Part shown: positions 25,015-32,842 of the stretch, piece after piece
Layout of the letters: the number at the start of each line of letters is the position of its first letter
How positions within the stretch are numbered: the first letter of the stretch is position 1
Source of the DNA: an uncultured Bacilli bacterium
Lineage (GTDB): Bacteria > Bacillota_I > Bacilli_A > RF39 > UBA660
Assembly: GCA_934087065.1 (NCBI GenBank)
Contig: CAKOIS010000008.1
Span: 1 to 39,850, forward strand
DNA length: 39,850 bases
Reading direction: 5' to 3'
Program-made: the position numbers and the translations under genes
Notes under the pieces: generated by a model
Seen by the model: the letters and a program-made list of their open reading frames with translations, nothing else
Database searches by the model: none
Told to the model about the DNA's origin: nothing

Positions 25015-25371
25015 TTACTTCACCTCATCATACTTTCCAAATTCATGTACAGACAAACAAACTGATTTTTCACTACTTTCCACTCTAATTTTAATGTATA
25101 ACTTTACATTTTCAAACATGGGACTAAATTTAAATATCCAACCCTCATAGCTTAAATCTCTATCATTTTCAGGACCAGAAAAACAGTCTTCTGTACTCAA
25201 ATTTAATATAATATTTTTAACATCTTCTATTGACAAACCATATTCATACATGAAGTCAATGTTTTTCTTTGTTCTAACAATAGTAAAATGTTCACCATTA
25301 ATATCAGAACTAACAAGTTTTTTTATTCTAAGAAGATACTTTCCCCTTAATTTATCAGTAATAACATTCAT
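25015..25371 (-). CDS. MqsR-like toxin (putative mRNA interferase)
   Basis: A 118-aa basic protein. The layout fits MqsR: an N-terminal helix (RIKKLVSSD), a central YGLSIEDVKNIILNLSTEDC resembling the MqsR 'cnvIlgLsesDFyks' part, then strands WIFKFSPMF, VKLYIKIRVE and VCLSVHEFG. MqsR toxins are RelE-fold RNases. The start at 25371 gives the same N-terminal length as E. coli MqsR; a frame-matched ATG at 25395 sits in the operator. Toxin-first gene order is as in mqsRA. Activity is inferred. Confidence 0.7.
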   Translation of the reverse strand: MNVITDKLRGKYLLRIKKLVSSDINGEHFTIVRTKKNIDFMYEYGLSIEDVKNIILNLSTEDCFSGPENDRDLSYEGWIFKFSPMFENVKLYIKIRVESSEKSVCLSVHEFGKYDEVK

Positions 25372-25386
25372 AATCAACACACTTTC

Positions 25387-25438
25387 TGCCATCATTTGAT
25401 GGCAATATAATTATAACATTCTTATACTAATAAATCAA
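25387..25438 (-). promoter_or_regulatory. Promoter and operator of the toxin-antitoxin operon
   Basis: -35 TTGATT (25433-25438), 17-nt spacer, -10 TATAAT (25410-25415). An 8-bp inverted repeat TGCCATCA-TT-TGATGGCA (25387-25404) covers the expected transcription start, the right place for autorepression by the HTH antitoxin. Confidence 0.8.
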
Positions 25439-25444
25439 TACTAT

Positions 25445-26524
25445 TTATTTATTTTTCCTTCCAACATTAAGAATAATACCAACCATTATAAAGCTTGTTA
25501 GTAAACTACTTCCGCCGTAACTGATAAATGGAAGTGTCACTCCAGTTACTGGAATTAAGCCTACAACTACAGCAAGATTAAGTAGTGTTTGGAATATTAA
25601 CATAAAGGTAAGTCCAAAAGATAAATATTTTGAAAACAAGTCTTCTGTTTCTAAAGATATTTTAATTCCATTATAAAATATTATAATAAATAACACACTT
25701 ACTATGATTACTCCTAAAAAGCCAAACTCTTCACTTATAATAGAAAAAATAAAGTCTGTTTGGGGTTCAGGTAAATAAAAGTGTTTTTGTCTTGAATTTA
25801 AGAAACCTTGTCCGAGTAAGCCACCAGGCCCGATCGCGTATAAACTTTGTATAATTTGAAATCCACTACCTAATGGGTCACTCCATGGATTAATAAATGA
25901 TACAATTCTTTTTAATCTATAAGGTGCAACTATAACAAGAGCTATTATACCTAAAATGCCTAGTATTCCTAACTTTACAAAGATAGACAAATCTGTTCCA
26001 GTTACAAAGATAAGCATAATTAAAGCACATACCATAATCATACCACTACCAAAATCCGGTTCTAGCATGATAAGACCAAAAAATAAAAGTATTACTAGAA
26101 GTATTGGAAAAACAAAATTTTTAGTAATTCTTTTGTCTTTATCATTTCTAGATAAATACTTTGATACAAAAATTACTAAAGATAATTTACATACTTCACT
26201 TGGTTGAAAACCAAATGAACCTATTCCAAACCAACTTCTACTACCGTTTCTTACAACACCTATGCCTGGAATTAAAACTAAGATTAAAAGTATTAAAGTA
26301 ATTGCAAGTATTTGATTAGAATATTTTTTATATATTTGATGGTCTATTTTGCTTACTACTAACATTAACACGATACCTAAAATTAAAAATATTCCTTGAT
26401 TTATAGCATACTTAAAAGCATTATTAAATTTATAACTAGCCCATACATAACTACTAGAATATATCATTATAAGTCCAAAAACAGAAAGAATAATTGTAGT
26501 TATAAAAAGAACTTTATTTTTCAT
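25445..26524 (-). CDS. ftsW: SEDS peptidoglycan glycosyltransferase, FtsW/SpoVE/RodA type
   Basis: A 359-aa protein with about ten membrane segments that polymerises lipid II with a class B PBP. SEDS marks: RSWFGIGSFGFQPSEVCKLS, the catalytic Asp in LEPDFGSGMIM, and the large outside loop GPGGLLGQGFLNSRQKHFYL followed by PEPQTDFIFSIISEEFGFLG. ATG follows TTAGGTGG. The last gene of a dcw-like stretch (PBP, mraY, ..., ftsW) argues for FtsW or the sporulation form SpoVE; RodA is less likely. Confidence 0.9.
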   Translation of the reverse strand: MKNKVLFITTIILSVFGLIMIYSSSYVWASYKFNNAFKYAINQGIFLILGIVLMLVVSKIDHQIYKKYSNQILAITLILLILVLIPGIGVVRNGSRSWFGIGSFGFQPSEVCKLSLVIFVSKYLSRNDKDKRITKNFVFPILLVILLFFGLIMLEPDFGSGMIMVCALIMLIFVTGTDLSIFVKLGILGILGIIALVIVAPYRLKRIVSFINPWSDPLGSGFQIIQSLYAIGPGGLLGQGFLNSRQKHFYLPEPQTDFIFSIISEEFGFLGVIIVSVLFIIIFYNGIKISLETEDLFSKYLSFGLTFMLIFQTLLNLAVVVGLIPVTGVTLPFISYGGSSLLTSFIMVGIILNVGRKNK

Positions 26525-26565
26525 ATAGCCACCTAACAAAGTTTATGGTCTTTTTTCTAAAATAT

Positions 26566-26592
26566 GAAAAAAAACTGACTGTTAAGCCAGTT
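26566..26592 (-). terminator. Intrinsic terminator of the surface-protein gene
   Basis: Stem AACTGGCT / AGTCAGTT (8 bp, one G-U) with loop TAAC, starting at the stop codon, followed by eight T on the minus strand. It separates this gene from ftsW. Confidence 0.9.
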
Positions 26593-28236
26593 TTAACAAC
26601 CAGTTGAAGTTTCTTCTATTGTGTATGGGTTACTTGCTGAGCCATTGCCACTCTTCCATTTTACACAAGCTTTTAGTGATGTGACAGGACGCACACCGTA
26701 CTCATTTTCTACAGCATATTCTTCTAATTTCACGTCATCGAAAATCCAACGAAAAATTTGAGCGTATTCATCATTCCAGCCAATAGGCGACACTCCCCAC
26801 CAATAAGTTGTTCCGTTTTTGTCAATCCAACCATATGAATGACCTATTGTTTGAAACGCCACTTCTCCAGCAAAAGCTATTTCGTCTGCTGTTATTAAGG
26901 CTATTGGATAATCTAGTTTTGCACTTGTATTGTCTACACTGAATGCATCTCTTATGTCTGTACAGTTATATGATGGTGCTTTATTTGTGACTAGTCTTTC
27001 AACTGAAGAATAATTAAAGTCTTCTTCTACACTGTATGTTTGTCCTGTTCCTAAACTTCTATCATTACAATATACTGCACTTGTACTTAGATATTTTGTA
27101 TAATTTATTAAGTTATTTTGATACCATTTATCTATGAATGTTTTTATTGTACTATCTGTAGTATTATTTCTTATTGTATCAAGTGATGTGTCCTCTCCGT
27201 ATTTATATCCTACGTATTTTGGACTGTTAGAGTTTGTGTTAAATACACTTTTCCCTATATTATTACGTTCCGTATCGTGACGATTTCCTACATAAAGCAG
27301 TCTTATACTTCCATCATGATTTGTTCTTATTATTTGCCAGTATATGTCGTTTCCTGCATTTGCGTACTTATATTCAGTACAGTTTAAATTGTAAAAACTT
27401 GATGAATTGCATTCATCCAAAGTAGAGTATTCTATGTAATCAGATGTATTAGTCGGATCATTATATCCCCAATATACAACTAAATCTTTTTGATATTTTC
27501 CAAACTTTACCCAGTTATTTGTTGTATTTCCTGCATAATAGTACACTTCTTTTTGTGAGTCAGTTACTCCAGCTATGCTTTCTGTTGAAGTAAATAATGT
27601 TCCTGTTGTAGTTGTAGTTAAAGGTGTTGCAAAGTCATTCGTTCCATTATTATCATTACTTCTTGTACTTCTTGTTGGGTTGTCGTTTAATATTTGACTT
27701 AATAATGTTGGTGCTGAACCTTCAGCTATAAATAAAGTTCCACTTAGTTTCTTATTCATATCTACACTTTGGTCTACATTTTCGTCATTTGGATAAGTAA
27801 ACTCTATTGTATATGTTTGAGTTACTCCCACTGGTATTGATACACTATAGGCTAATACTGTATCTTTTGCTGTTTGACTTTTTGGTACATCTTTGTAGTT
27901 TGTCATATTGTATCCACTATTAGTACTAGTTATCTTGTATTGTAAGTATCCTTCTGTTACAAAAGTATTTACCAAGTCTTTTATAACAATATTGTATTTA
28001 TATTCACTTTTACTGTCGTTTTTAACAGTAAAAGTTTTAGTTGCACTCCAACCTGGTTCTATATCGTTAGCTGATAAAGCTCCATCACTATCATTAAATA
28101 TTATTTGTAAGTTCGCACTTGTTACACTTACGTCTTTTCCCTTTCCTATTATTTGTGTCGTAAACCATGCTAGTGATACTGAAAGTACTACCACTAAAAG
28201 GCTAACTACAACTAAAGTTAATTGTTTCTTTTGCAT
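26593..28236 (-). CDS. Secreted surface protein, TasA-like N-part and DUF6273-like C-part
   Basis: A 547-aa protein. Signal sequence at residues 1-25 (KKQLTLVVVSLLVVVLSVSL, then AWFTTQ), of the kind found in SipW-processed TasA/camelysin proteins. About 30-175 is a beta-rich domain (DIEPGWSATKTFTVKNDSKS). A Thr-rich linker with TTTTTG follows. The C-terminal 320 residues resemble the DUF6273-type domain with WWGVSPIGW and GVRPVTSLKAC. Compared with the paralogue at 38993 it has an insert of about 50 residues containing two Cys after NWVKFG. ATG follows AAAGGGAG. It is preceded by a G10 leader ORF and a terminator. Confidence 0.8.
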   Translation of the reverse strand: MQKKQLTLVVVSLLVVVLSVSLAWFTTQIIGKGKDVSVTSANLQIIFNDSDGALSANDIEPGWSATKTFTVKNDSKSEYKYNIVIKDLVNTFVTEGYLQYKITSTNSGYNMTNYKDVPKSQTAKDTVLAYSVSIPVGVTQTYTIEFTYPNDENVDQSVDMNKKLSGTLFIAEGSAPTLLSQILNDNPTRSTRSNDNNGTNDFATPLTTTTTGTLFTSTESIAGVTDSQKEVYYYAGNTTNNWVKFGKYQKDLVVYWGYNDPTNTSDYIEYSTLDECNSSSFYNLNCTEYKYANAGNDIYWQIIRTNHDGSIRLLYVGNRHDTERNNIGKSVFNTNSNSPKYVGYKYGEDTSLDTIRNNTTDSTIKTFIDKWYQNNLINYTKYLSTSAVYCNDRSLGTGQTYSVEEDFNYSSVERLVTNKAPSYNCTDIRDAFSVDNTSAKLDYPIALITADEIAFAGEVAFQTIGHSYGWIDKNGTTYWWGVSPIGWNDEYAQIFRWIFDDVKLEEYAVENEYGVRPVTSLKACVKWKSGNGSASNPYTIEETSTGC

Positions 28237-28264
28237 ATTACATCTCCCTTTCTTTTTTGAATGC

Positions 28265-28295
28265 AAAAAAATGGGTAGAATTATTTTCTATCCAT
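28265..28295 (-). terminator. Terminator/attenuator between leader ORF and surface gene
   Basis: Arms 28286-28295 and 28271-28280 on the minus strand (ATGGATAGAA / TTCTACCCAT, 9 of 10 paired), loop AATAA, then seven T. The leader stop codon TAG is within the 5' arm, the geometry of translational attenuation. No promoter lies between it and the surface gene start 29 nt later. Confidence 0.85.
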
Positions 28296-28392
28296 TTAAA
28301 AGTACACGAAAACTACTAGAATATTTTACTATTCTAAATGATACCCCCCCCCCATTTTGTACTTTGTTTTGTACTAAAGAGTTAATTTTCAT
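28288..28392 (-). CDS. 34-aa leader ORF containing a G10 tract
   Basis: ATG preceded by GGAAG at 8 nt; the peptide begins MKINSLVQNKVQN, then three Gly encoded by the G-run, then VSFRIVKYSSSFRVLLNG. With nine or eleven G the frame ends after a few codons, 45-60 nt short of the terminator; with ten it ends in the terminator stem. The peptide resembles nothing known. It may be a regulatory leader peptide whose translation, not product, matters; this is inference. Confidence 0.55.
   Translation of the reverse strand: MKINSLVQNKVQNGGGVSFRIVKYSSSFRVLLNG
28344..28353 (-). repeat. Homopolymeric G10 tract (C10 on the plus strand)
   Basis: Ten identical G in a genome of about 30% GC, by far the longest G/C run in the window. 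Such tracts slip during replication and are a usual basis of phase variation. A sequencing or assembly length error is also possible. Confidence 0.95.
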
Positions 28393-28461
28393 GTACTTCA
28401 CTTCCTATCTTTATTACAAGATAATCTTATCAAAAAAAACACTATTTTTCAAGTGCTTTTT
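28390..28461 (-). repeat. Dispersed repeat, copy B
   Basis: Same block as 8-80: terminator with the identical loop, TTGATA, TGTAATAAAGATAG, Shine-Dalgarno and ATGAAAA. It carries the 3' end of the preceding unit's terminator and the start of the leader ORF. Confidence 0.7.
28433..28461 (-). terminator. Intrinsic terminator after the 210-aa gene
   Basis: Stem with CACT / AGTG core and A-run/T-run extension (28435-28443 and 28452-28461), loop TGAAAAAT on the minus strand, followed by T-run. Confidence 0.75.
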
Positions 28462-28467
28462 GATGGC

Positions 28468-29100
28468 TTATTCTACATTTGTAAGTTCATTGTTAATAAA
28501 TGTAAACTTATACACATTGTTTACAAGTAAATTATTTGTGTATGTTTCTTTTGATTTTATTGTTATTATTTCACTACTTGATTTTAGTGTAAGGTAATTG
28601 TATTCTCCTAATTTTTCAATATTTATAACTTGATAACTTATTGTTTTGATATTTGTTTCGTTATTACAGTAATCTGCTTGATATTTAAGACTAGTGTTAC
28701 CAATATAGATATCTTTAGTTTTGTTAGTTTTATTACATATTAGTACATTGTATGTATCATTTGAATAAAGTGTAACTTCGTTATTGGCATAACTATTAAC
28801 AAATGTATATCCTTTTATTATGTTAGTTATTTCGTTAAATGGTGAATCATATTCATTTAAAGATTTATCATTAAATTTAAAGTCTTCTAATCCATATAGG
28901 TAGATAGTTCTATCATCACTTTTATAGTAAGTTATTAATTTGTTTTTTACTTCAACATTTGTAGGTTCTTTAACATTTTCACATTTCTTACATTCTGGAC
29001 ATTCCTTGGTAAATATTTTTCCTATACTTAGTCCTAGTAGTATTCCAGTTAAAACTAGAAATACTGCAGATAATACTTTTATGCTTCCTTCTTCTTTCAT
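28468..29100 (-). CDS. Membrane-anchored extracellular protein, unknown
   Basis: A 210-aa protein with a membrane anchor at about residues 9-28, directly followed by a CPECKKC cluster that may bind metal or form disulfides, and a beta-rich outside domain. ATG follows AAAAGGAG. It starts 24 nt after mraY, across a weak hairpin, so it may be read through from mraY. I know no family; it belongs to the accessory insert within the dcw-like genes. Confidence 0.65.
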   Translation of the reverse strand: MKEEGSIKVLSAVFLVLTGILLGLSIGKIFTKECPECKKCENVKEPTNVEVKNKLITYYKSDDRTIYLYGLEDFKFNDKSLNEYDSPFNEITNIIKGYTFVNSYANNEVTLYSNDTYNVLICNKTNKTKDIYIGNTSLKYQADYCNNETNIKTISYQVINIEKLGEYNYLTLKSSSEIITIKSKETYTNNLLVNNVYKFTFINNELTNVE

Positions 29101-29112
29101 ACTTTCTCCTTT

Positions 29113-29141
29113 TTAAAATGGTGTTTATAACCAAACACCAT
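29113..29141 (-). terminator. Hairpin overlapping the mraY stop
   Basis: Perfect 9-bp stem ATGGTGTTT / AAACACCAT (29118-29126 and 29133-29141), but only four T follow on the minus strand, so termination is probably partial. Confidence 0.5.
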
Positions 29142-30117
29142 AATATATTGCTCCCATTCCTAACATGAAACCAACTATCCAAAATAATTTTACTATATCT
29201 GTTTCTTCCCAACCAAGTTTTTCAAAATGATGGTGAAGTGGCGCCATTAGGAAAACTTTTTTTCCAAACTTTCTTATTGCTATTATTTGAATGAAACTTG
29301 ATAATGTTTCAGCTATGAATACTCCACCTATTACTGCTAGAGATAGTTCATGTTTTGTTAAAATTGCTACTGCTGCTAGAGTTGCACCTAAACCTAAGGA
29401 ACCAGTGTCTCCCATAAATACTTTAGCTGGGTGTGTGTTATATACTAAGAATCCTAATAAACTTCCTACTAATATAAAACAGAATATTGCAATTTCTTGA
29501 TAACCTTGTATCCAGTTACTACCCCATGAAATTATACCAAAACTTAAAAATGCAATTGCAGCTAGTCCTCCAGCAAGCCCGTCTTCTCCATCAGTTATAT
29601 TAACCGCATTTGATGAACCTACTAAAAGGAATAATATAAAGAAGCCATAAGCCCATTTAAGGTCTACATCTAAGTTTAAACTTGTTACTATTAAATGAGT
29701 ACTTCCACCATCTTTCATATAAATATAAAAGAAAACTATTGCTATTAATATTTGTACAATTAACTTTTGTACAACAGTTAATCCATCATTATGATGCCTC
29801 TTAATCTTCTTTAAATCATCTGCTAGTCCAAGTAGACTATAACTAATAAATACAAATAGTATAATTATAAGTGAAGATGATATTTCAAGTGATCCTCTTA
29901 TATAAAGAAGTATCATTGCAATTATAGTAGGAATTATAAATATAAGTCCACCTATAGTTGGAGTTCCTTCCTTTTGTAAGTGTCTTTCTGTAATCATTGT
30001 ACAGATAGTTTGTCTAAAATTTAATTTTTTCAATAATGGTAAAAGAATTAAGCCTGCGAATACTGATAAAAAGAAACCAAGCATTAATCCCAAAATTGAT
30101 TTTGCTAGTATTAACAT
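29125..30117 (-). CDS. mraY: Phospho-N-acetylmuramoyl-pentapeptide transferase
   Basis: A 330-aa membrane enzyme (about ten segments) that makes lipid I from UDP-MurNAc-pentapeptide and undecaprenyl phosphate. Key sequences: LGLADDLKKIKRHHNDGLT (Asp pair), NITDGEDGLAGGLAAIAF, VFMGDTGSLGLGATLA, and the histidine loop LMAPLHHHFEKLGWEE. ATG follows GGAGGAGG. It has its own promoter with a palindrome in the spacer. The neighbouring murE and murD of the usual dcw cluster are absent. Confidence 0.97.
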   Translation of the reverse strand: MLILAKSILGLMLGFFLSVFAGLILLPLLKKLNFRQTICTMITERHLQKEGTPTIGGLIFIIPTIIAMILLYIRGSLEISSSLIIILFVFISYSLLGLADDLKKIKRHHNDGLTVVQKLIVQILIAIVFFYIYMKDGGSTHLIVTSLNLDVDLKWAYGFFILFLLVGSSNAVNITDGEDGLAGGLAAIAFLSFGIISWGSNWIQGYQEIAIFCFILVGSLLGFLVYNTHPAKVFMGDTGSLGLGATLAAVAILTKHELSLAVIGGVFIAETLSSFIQIIAIRKFGKKVFLMAPLHHHFEKLGWEETDIVKLFWIVGFMLGMGAIYYGVWL

Positions 30118-30139
30118 TGTGTCCTCCTCCTCACTTCTA

Positions 30140-30169
30140 ATTATACACTACTAAGTAGTATTATTTCAA
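30140..30169 (-). promoter_or_regulatory. mraY promoter with palindrome in the spacer
   Basis: -35 TTGAAA (30164-30169), 18-nt spacer, -10 TATAAT (30140-30145). ACTAC-TTA-GTAGT at 30147-30159 is a 13-bp palindrome between the two boxes, a likely repressor site. Confidence 0.6.
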
Positions 30170-30190
30170 ATGTTTTAATATAACTAAGCT

Positions 30191-32101
30191 TTAATTTAAC
30201 ATTAATTTTACAACTGAGCCTTCTTTTACACGTTTACCACTTTCAGGATTAGTCATAATTACTGTTTCTCCACTTCCAGAGTATTCTAGTTTAAAACCAT
30301 TTAATAGTTGTTTTGCTTCTTTTATAGTTTTTCCTCTTACGTCTGGTACTGTAGTATATTTTGTTTCGTACCAAAAGTATTCTCTTGGCATACCTTCAGT
30401 TGTTGCCTCTAAGTTGTATAAGTTAATTATTCCATTAAAAATATTTCTTGCAATTGGAGCTGAAGTAGAACCGCCATATTGTGTAGCGCCTTTTGCTCCA
30501 TCTACTCCGATATAGACTATGTATTCAGGGTCGTTAGCCGGCATAAAGCCTATGAATGACAAAATGTAATTTCCAATCATGTATCTTCCGTCACTTCCAA
30601 CTTTTTGGGCTGTTCCAGTTTTTCCACCTATTCTATATCCTTCAATATATGCGTTGTGTCCACTTCCATTTGCAACAACACTTTCTAAAGCATATTTGAC
30701 TAGGTCACTTGTTTCTTTTGTAATTAAGTTTTCTTTTTTTAATGTAGGATACGCTTCTTTTATGATTAGTCCAGTTTCTCTTTCACTAATACTTTTCATT
30801 ACATATGGTGTGTACATATTTCCATCATTTATTATAGCACTTACAGCTAAGACTTGCTGCACTGCCGTTACTGAGACACCTTGACCAAAACTAGTTGTCG
30901 CAAGTTCTAGTGGTCCTACTTTATCTAAAGGAAATATAATTCCTTTACTTTCTCCATTTAGATCTATTCCAGTTTTTTTACCAAAACCAAATTTGTCTAT
31001 GTAGTTAAAAAGCACATCTTTTCCAAGTTTATTACCAAGAACTACAAAACCGGGGTTACATGAGTTTTCTACTACTTCTAAAAATGTTTCTTCACCGTGA
31101 CCTCCTGCTTTCCAACAATGTAAAGTACTACCTGCTACTTTTATTTTTCCAGTATCATAGTACTTATCTTCAAATAAGTTGACTTTTTCTTCATTTATGG
31201 ATGCGGCTAGTGTTAAAATTTTGAATGTTGAACCTGGCTCAAAGCTACTCCAAATGGCTAAGTTTCTATTTATTACTTCTACACTATAACTTTGGTAACT
31301 CTCTGGTTCAAAACTAGGGCGACTAGCCATTGCTAGTATTTCTCCAGTTTTTGGTTTCATAACTATTCCAATTGCGCCTTCCATGTTATATTTGGTCTCG
31401 GCATTATCAAGTTCACTTTCTAACATTAGTTGTAAATCTAAATCAATTGTTAAATTTATATCTAAACCTGATACTGGACTTACGTATACTTCAGGCACTG
31501 ATAGTTTTTTACCTTTGCCATCACTATAATATTTAATACTTCCATCTGTACCTGTCAAGTATTTGTCATACATTAACTCTAGCCCACTTAAACCTTGGTT
31601 ATCTATTCCAACATAACCGATTACATGGCTTAGTGTTTTGCCGTATGGATAATTTCTTTTAGTTTCTTTTAGTAAGTATACTCCGTCATAGTTTAGTTCA
31701 TTTATTTTTGATGCGATTTCGTAACTTAAGTCTCTACCTTCTGGATGTACTCTTTCTATAGATGTTTTTTTAGAAACGTGTTTATACATACTTTCATAAC
31801 TCACTCCAAGAATTTCACTAATACTTTTAGCAACAGCTTCTTTGTCTTTGATCTGGGCAGGTATTAATATAAGACTAGAAGTTGTTACGTTTCCTGCTAT
31901 CACTTTACCGTTTCTATCTAGTATTCTACCACGATCAGCTCCAACGGGTAAGTTTCTACTCCATAAACTATTTGCTAGTGTGCTTAGTTTTCTGTATTCT
32001 ATAACTTGTATGTAAAAAACTTTAATAATGACTATTAAAAATACTGCTATTACTATTAGAAAAACTAATTTAATTCTACTATTTTGGGTATTTTGAAACA
32101 T
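30191..32101 (-). CDS. Class B penicillin-binding protein with one PASTA domain (FtsI/SpoVD)
   Basis: A 636-aa septal or spore-cortex transpeptidase. One membrane anchor at about residues 10-30, then the dimerisation domain (NLPVGADRGRILDRNGKVIA). The transpeptidase domain has the active Ser in SSFEPGSTFKILT (SxxK), SCN in VVENSCNPGF and KTGT in RIGGKTGTAQKVG. The C-terminal PASTA domain begins TVPDVRGKTIKEAKQLL. Single-PASTA architecture is that of SpoVD and some FtsI proteins. The ATG at 32101 is preferred to a GTG three codons upstream. Partner candidate is the SEDS protein at 25445. Confidence 0.93.
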   Translation of the reverse strand: MFQNTQNSRIKLVFLIVIAVFLIVIIKVFYIQVIEYRKLSTLANSLWSRNLPVGADRGRILDRNGKVIAGNVTTSSLILIPAQIKDKEAVAKSISEILGVSYESMYKHVSKKTSIERVHPEGRDLSYEIASKINELNYDGVYLLKETKRNYPYGKTLSHVIGYVGIDNQGLSGLELMYDKYLTGTDGSIKYYSDGKGKKLSVPEVYVSPVSGLDINLTIDLDLQLMLESELDNAETKYNMEGAIGIVMKPKTGEILAMASRPSFEPESYQSYSVEVINRNLAIWSSFEPGSTFKILTLAASINEEKVNLFEDKYYDTGKIKVAGSTLHCWKAGGHGEETFLEVVENSCNPGFVVLGNKLGKDVLFNYIDKFGFGKKTGIDLNGESKGIIFPLDKVGPLELATTSFGQGVSVTAVQQVLAVSAIINDGNMYTPYVMKSISERETGLIIKEAYPTLKKENLITKETSDLVKYALESVVANGSGHNAYIEGYRIGGKTGTAQKVGSDGRYMIGNYILSFIGFMPANDPEYIVYIGVDGAKGATQYGGSTSAPIARNIFNGIINLYNLEATTEGMPREYFWYETKYTTVPDVRGKTIKEAKQLLNGFKLEYSGSGETVIMTNPESGKRVKEGSVVKLMLN

Positions 32102-32172
32102 ATAATTCACCGCTTAAGTATATGTTGCTTTTATAAATTTATAACTTTAGATAGGATAGTCTCTTTTTAATT

Positions 32173-32235
32173 CTTAAAATCTTATGGTTGAAAACCTTAA
32201 AATCTTACGGTTAGAATTCTTAAAAGTTTACGGTT
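32173..32235. repeat. Three 17-bp direct repeats, period 23, upstream of the PBP gene
   Basis: Plus-strand copies of CTTAAAATCTTACGGTT at 32173, 32196 and 32219 (one or two differences each). The regular spacing of about two helix turns suggests binding sites on one DNA face for a regulator of the PBP gene. They lie 72-134 bp upstream of its start. Confidence 0.75.
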
Positions 32236-32253
32236 GCCTACTATTTTACCTAG

Positions 32254-32287
32254 AAAAAAGCATTTGAATTAGTTACATTCAAACACT
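32254..32287 (-). terminator. Intrinsic terminator overlapping the lipoprotein gene end
   Basis: Eleven-pair stem (32259-32269 and 32277-32287, two wobble pairs), loop containing the TAA stop, then six T on the minus strand. Confidence 0.75.
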
Positions 32288-32784
32288 TTATCACTAAACA
32301 CATATACATCATCACTTTTTTTAGCAGTGTATTCTTTATCTTTATACTTAAATGTTATTTTCTTTCCTTTAATCTTGCTAATTGTAACGTCTTTCTTTAA
32401 ATTATCCATTAATGTATCATCTATTTGATAATCTAATATACATCCACCTGTTCCTGTAGTATAAAGTTCTGCATCTATTTCTCTATATTTTCTAGCTAAA
32501 ACTTTGTTTAACTCTTCATTTAATTTACCAGTAAATACTGAATTTATAGTATCCTCTATTTTTTCATAACTGTTATATGTACTATTAGCTGTTTTATACC
32601 AATTAACATCTTTTAATGTGACTTTTGAGTCTTCATAAACAGGTAACCCTACTCCTTCAGTAATATAAATTGACGCATAAGCTTTTTCTAATGAGTCATA
32701 AAACATTGTAGTTTTTTCTTCATCAGTTGTTCCGCATCCAGTTAATAACACAAGTGACAAAATAACAATAATTATCTTTTTCAT
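32269..32784 (-). CDS. Lipoprotein, unknown function
   Basis: A 171-aa protein with a type II signal peptide: MKKIIIVILSLVLLTGCG, lipobox LLTGC with lipidated Cys at 17. The mature part is helical then beta-rich, with a Cys near the end and one in the middle that could pair. ATG lies after AAAGGAGAG. It is monocistronic, between the transketolase-like gene and the PBP. Confidence 0.75.
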   Translation of the reverse strand: MKKIIIVILSLVLLTGCGTTDEEKTTMFYDSLEKAYASIYITEGVGLPVYEDSKVTLKDVNWYKTANSTYNSYEKIEDTINSVFTGKLNEELNKVLARKYREIDAELYTTGTGGCILDYQIDDTLMDNLKKDVTISKIKGKKITFKYKDKEYTAKKSDDVYVFSDKVFECN

Positions 32785-32842
32785 TTCTTCTTACTCTCCT
32801 TTATATTAATAATTCTATCATATTTTTTTATATTTTTATAGA

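Noticed and set aside
27908..28597. 229-codon plus-strand frame across the surface gene, G-tract and downstream gene
   Set aside because: It is antisense to three features and its length comes from AT-rich antisense; no start signal is seen.
28988..29212. Minus-strand frame across the mraY end and the next gene start
   Set aside because: It overlaps two supported genes out of frame.
32173..32235. Three repeats as a CRISPR array or tRNA-like element
   Set aside because: Spacers are only 6 nt and similar to each other; period 23 suits binding sites.
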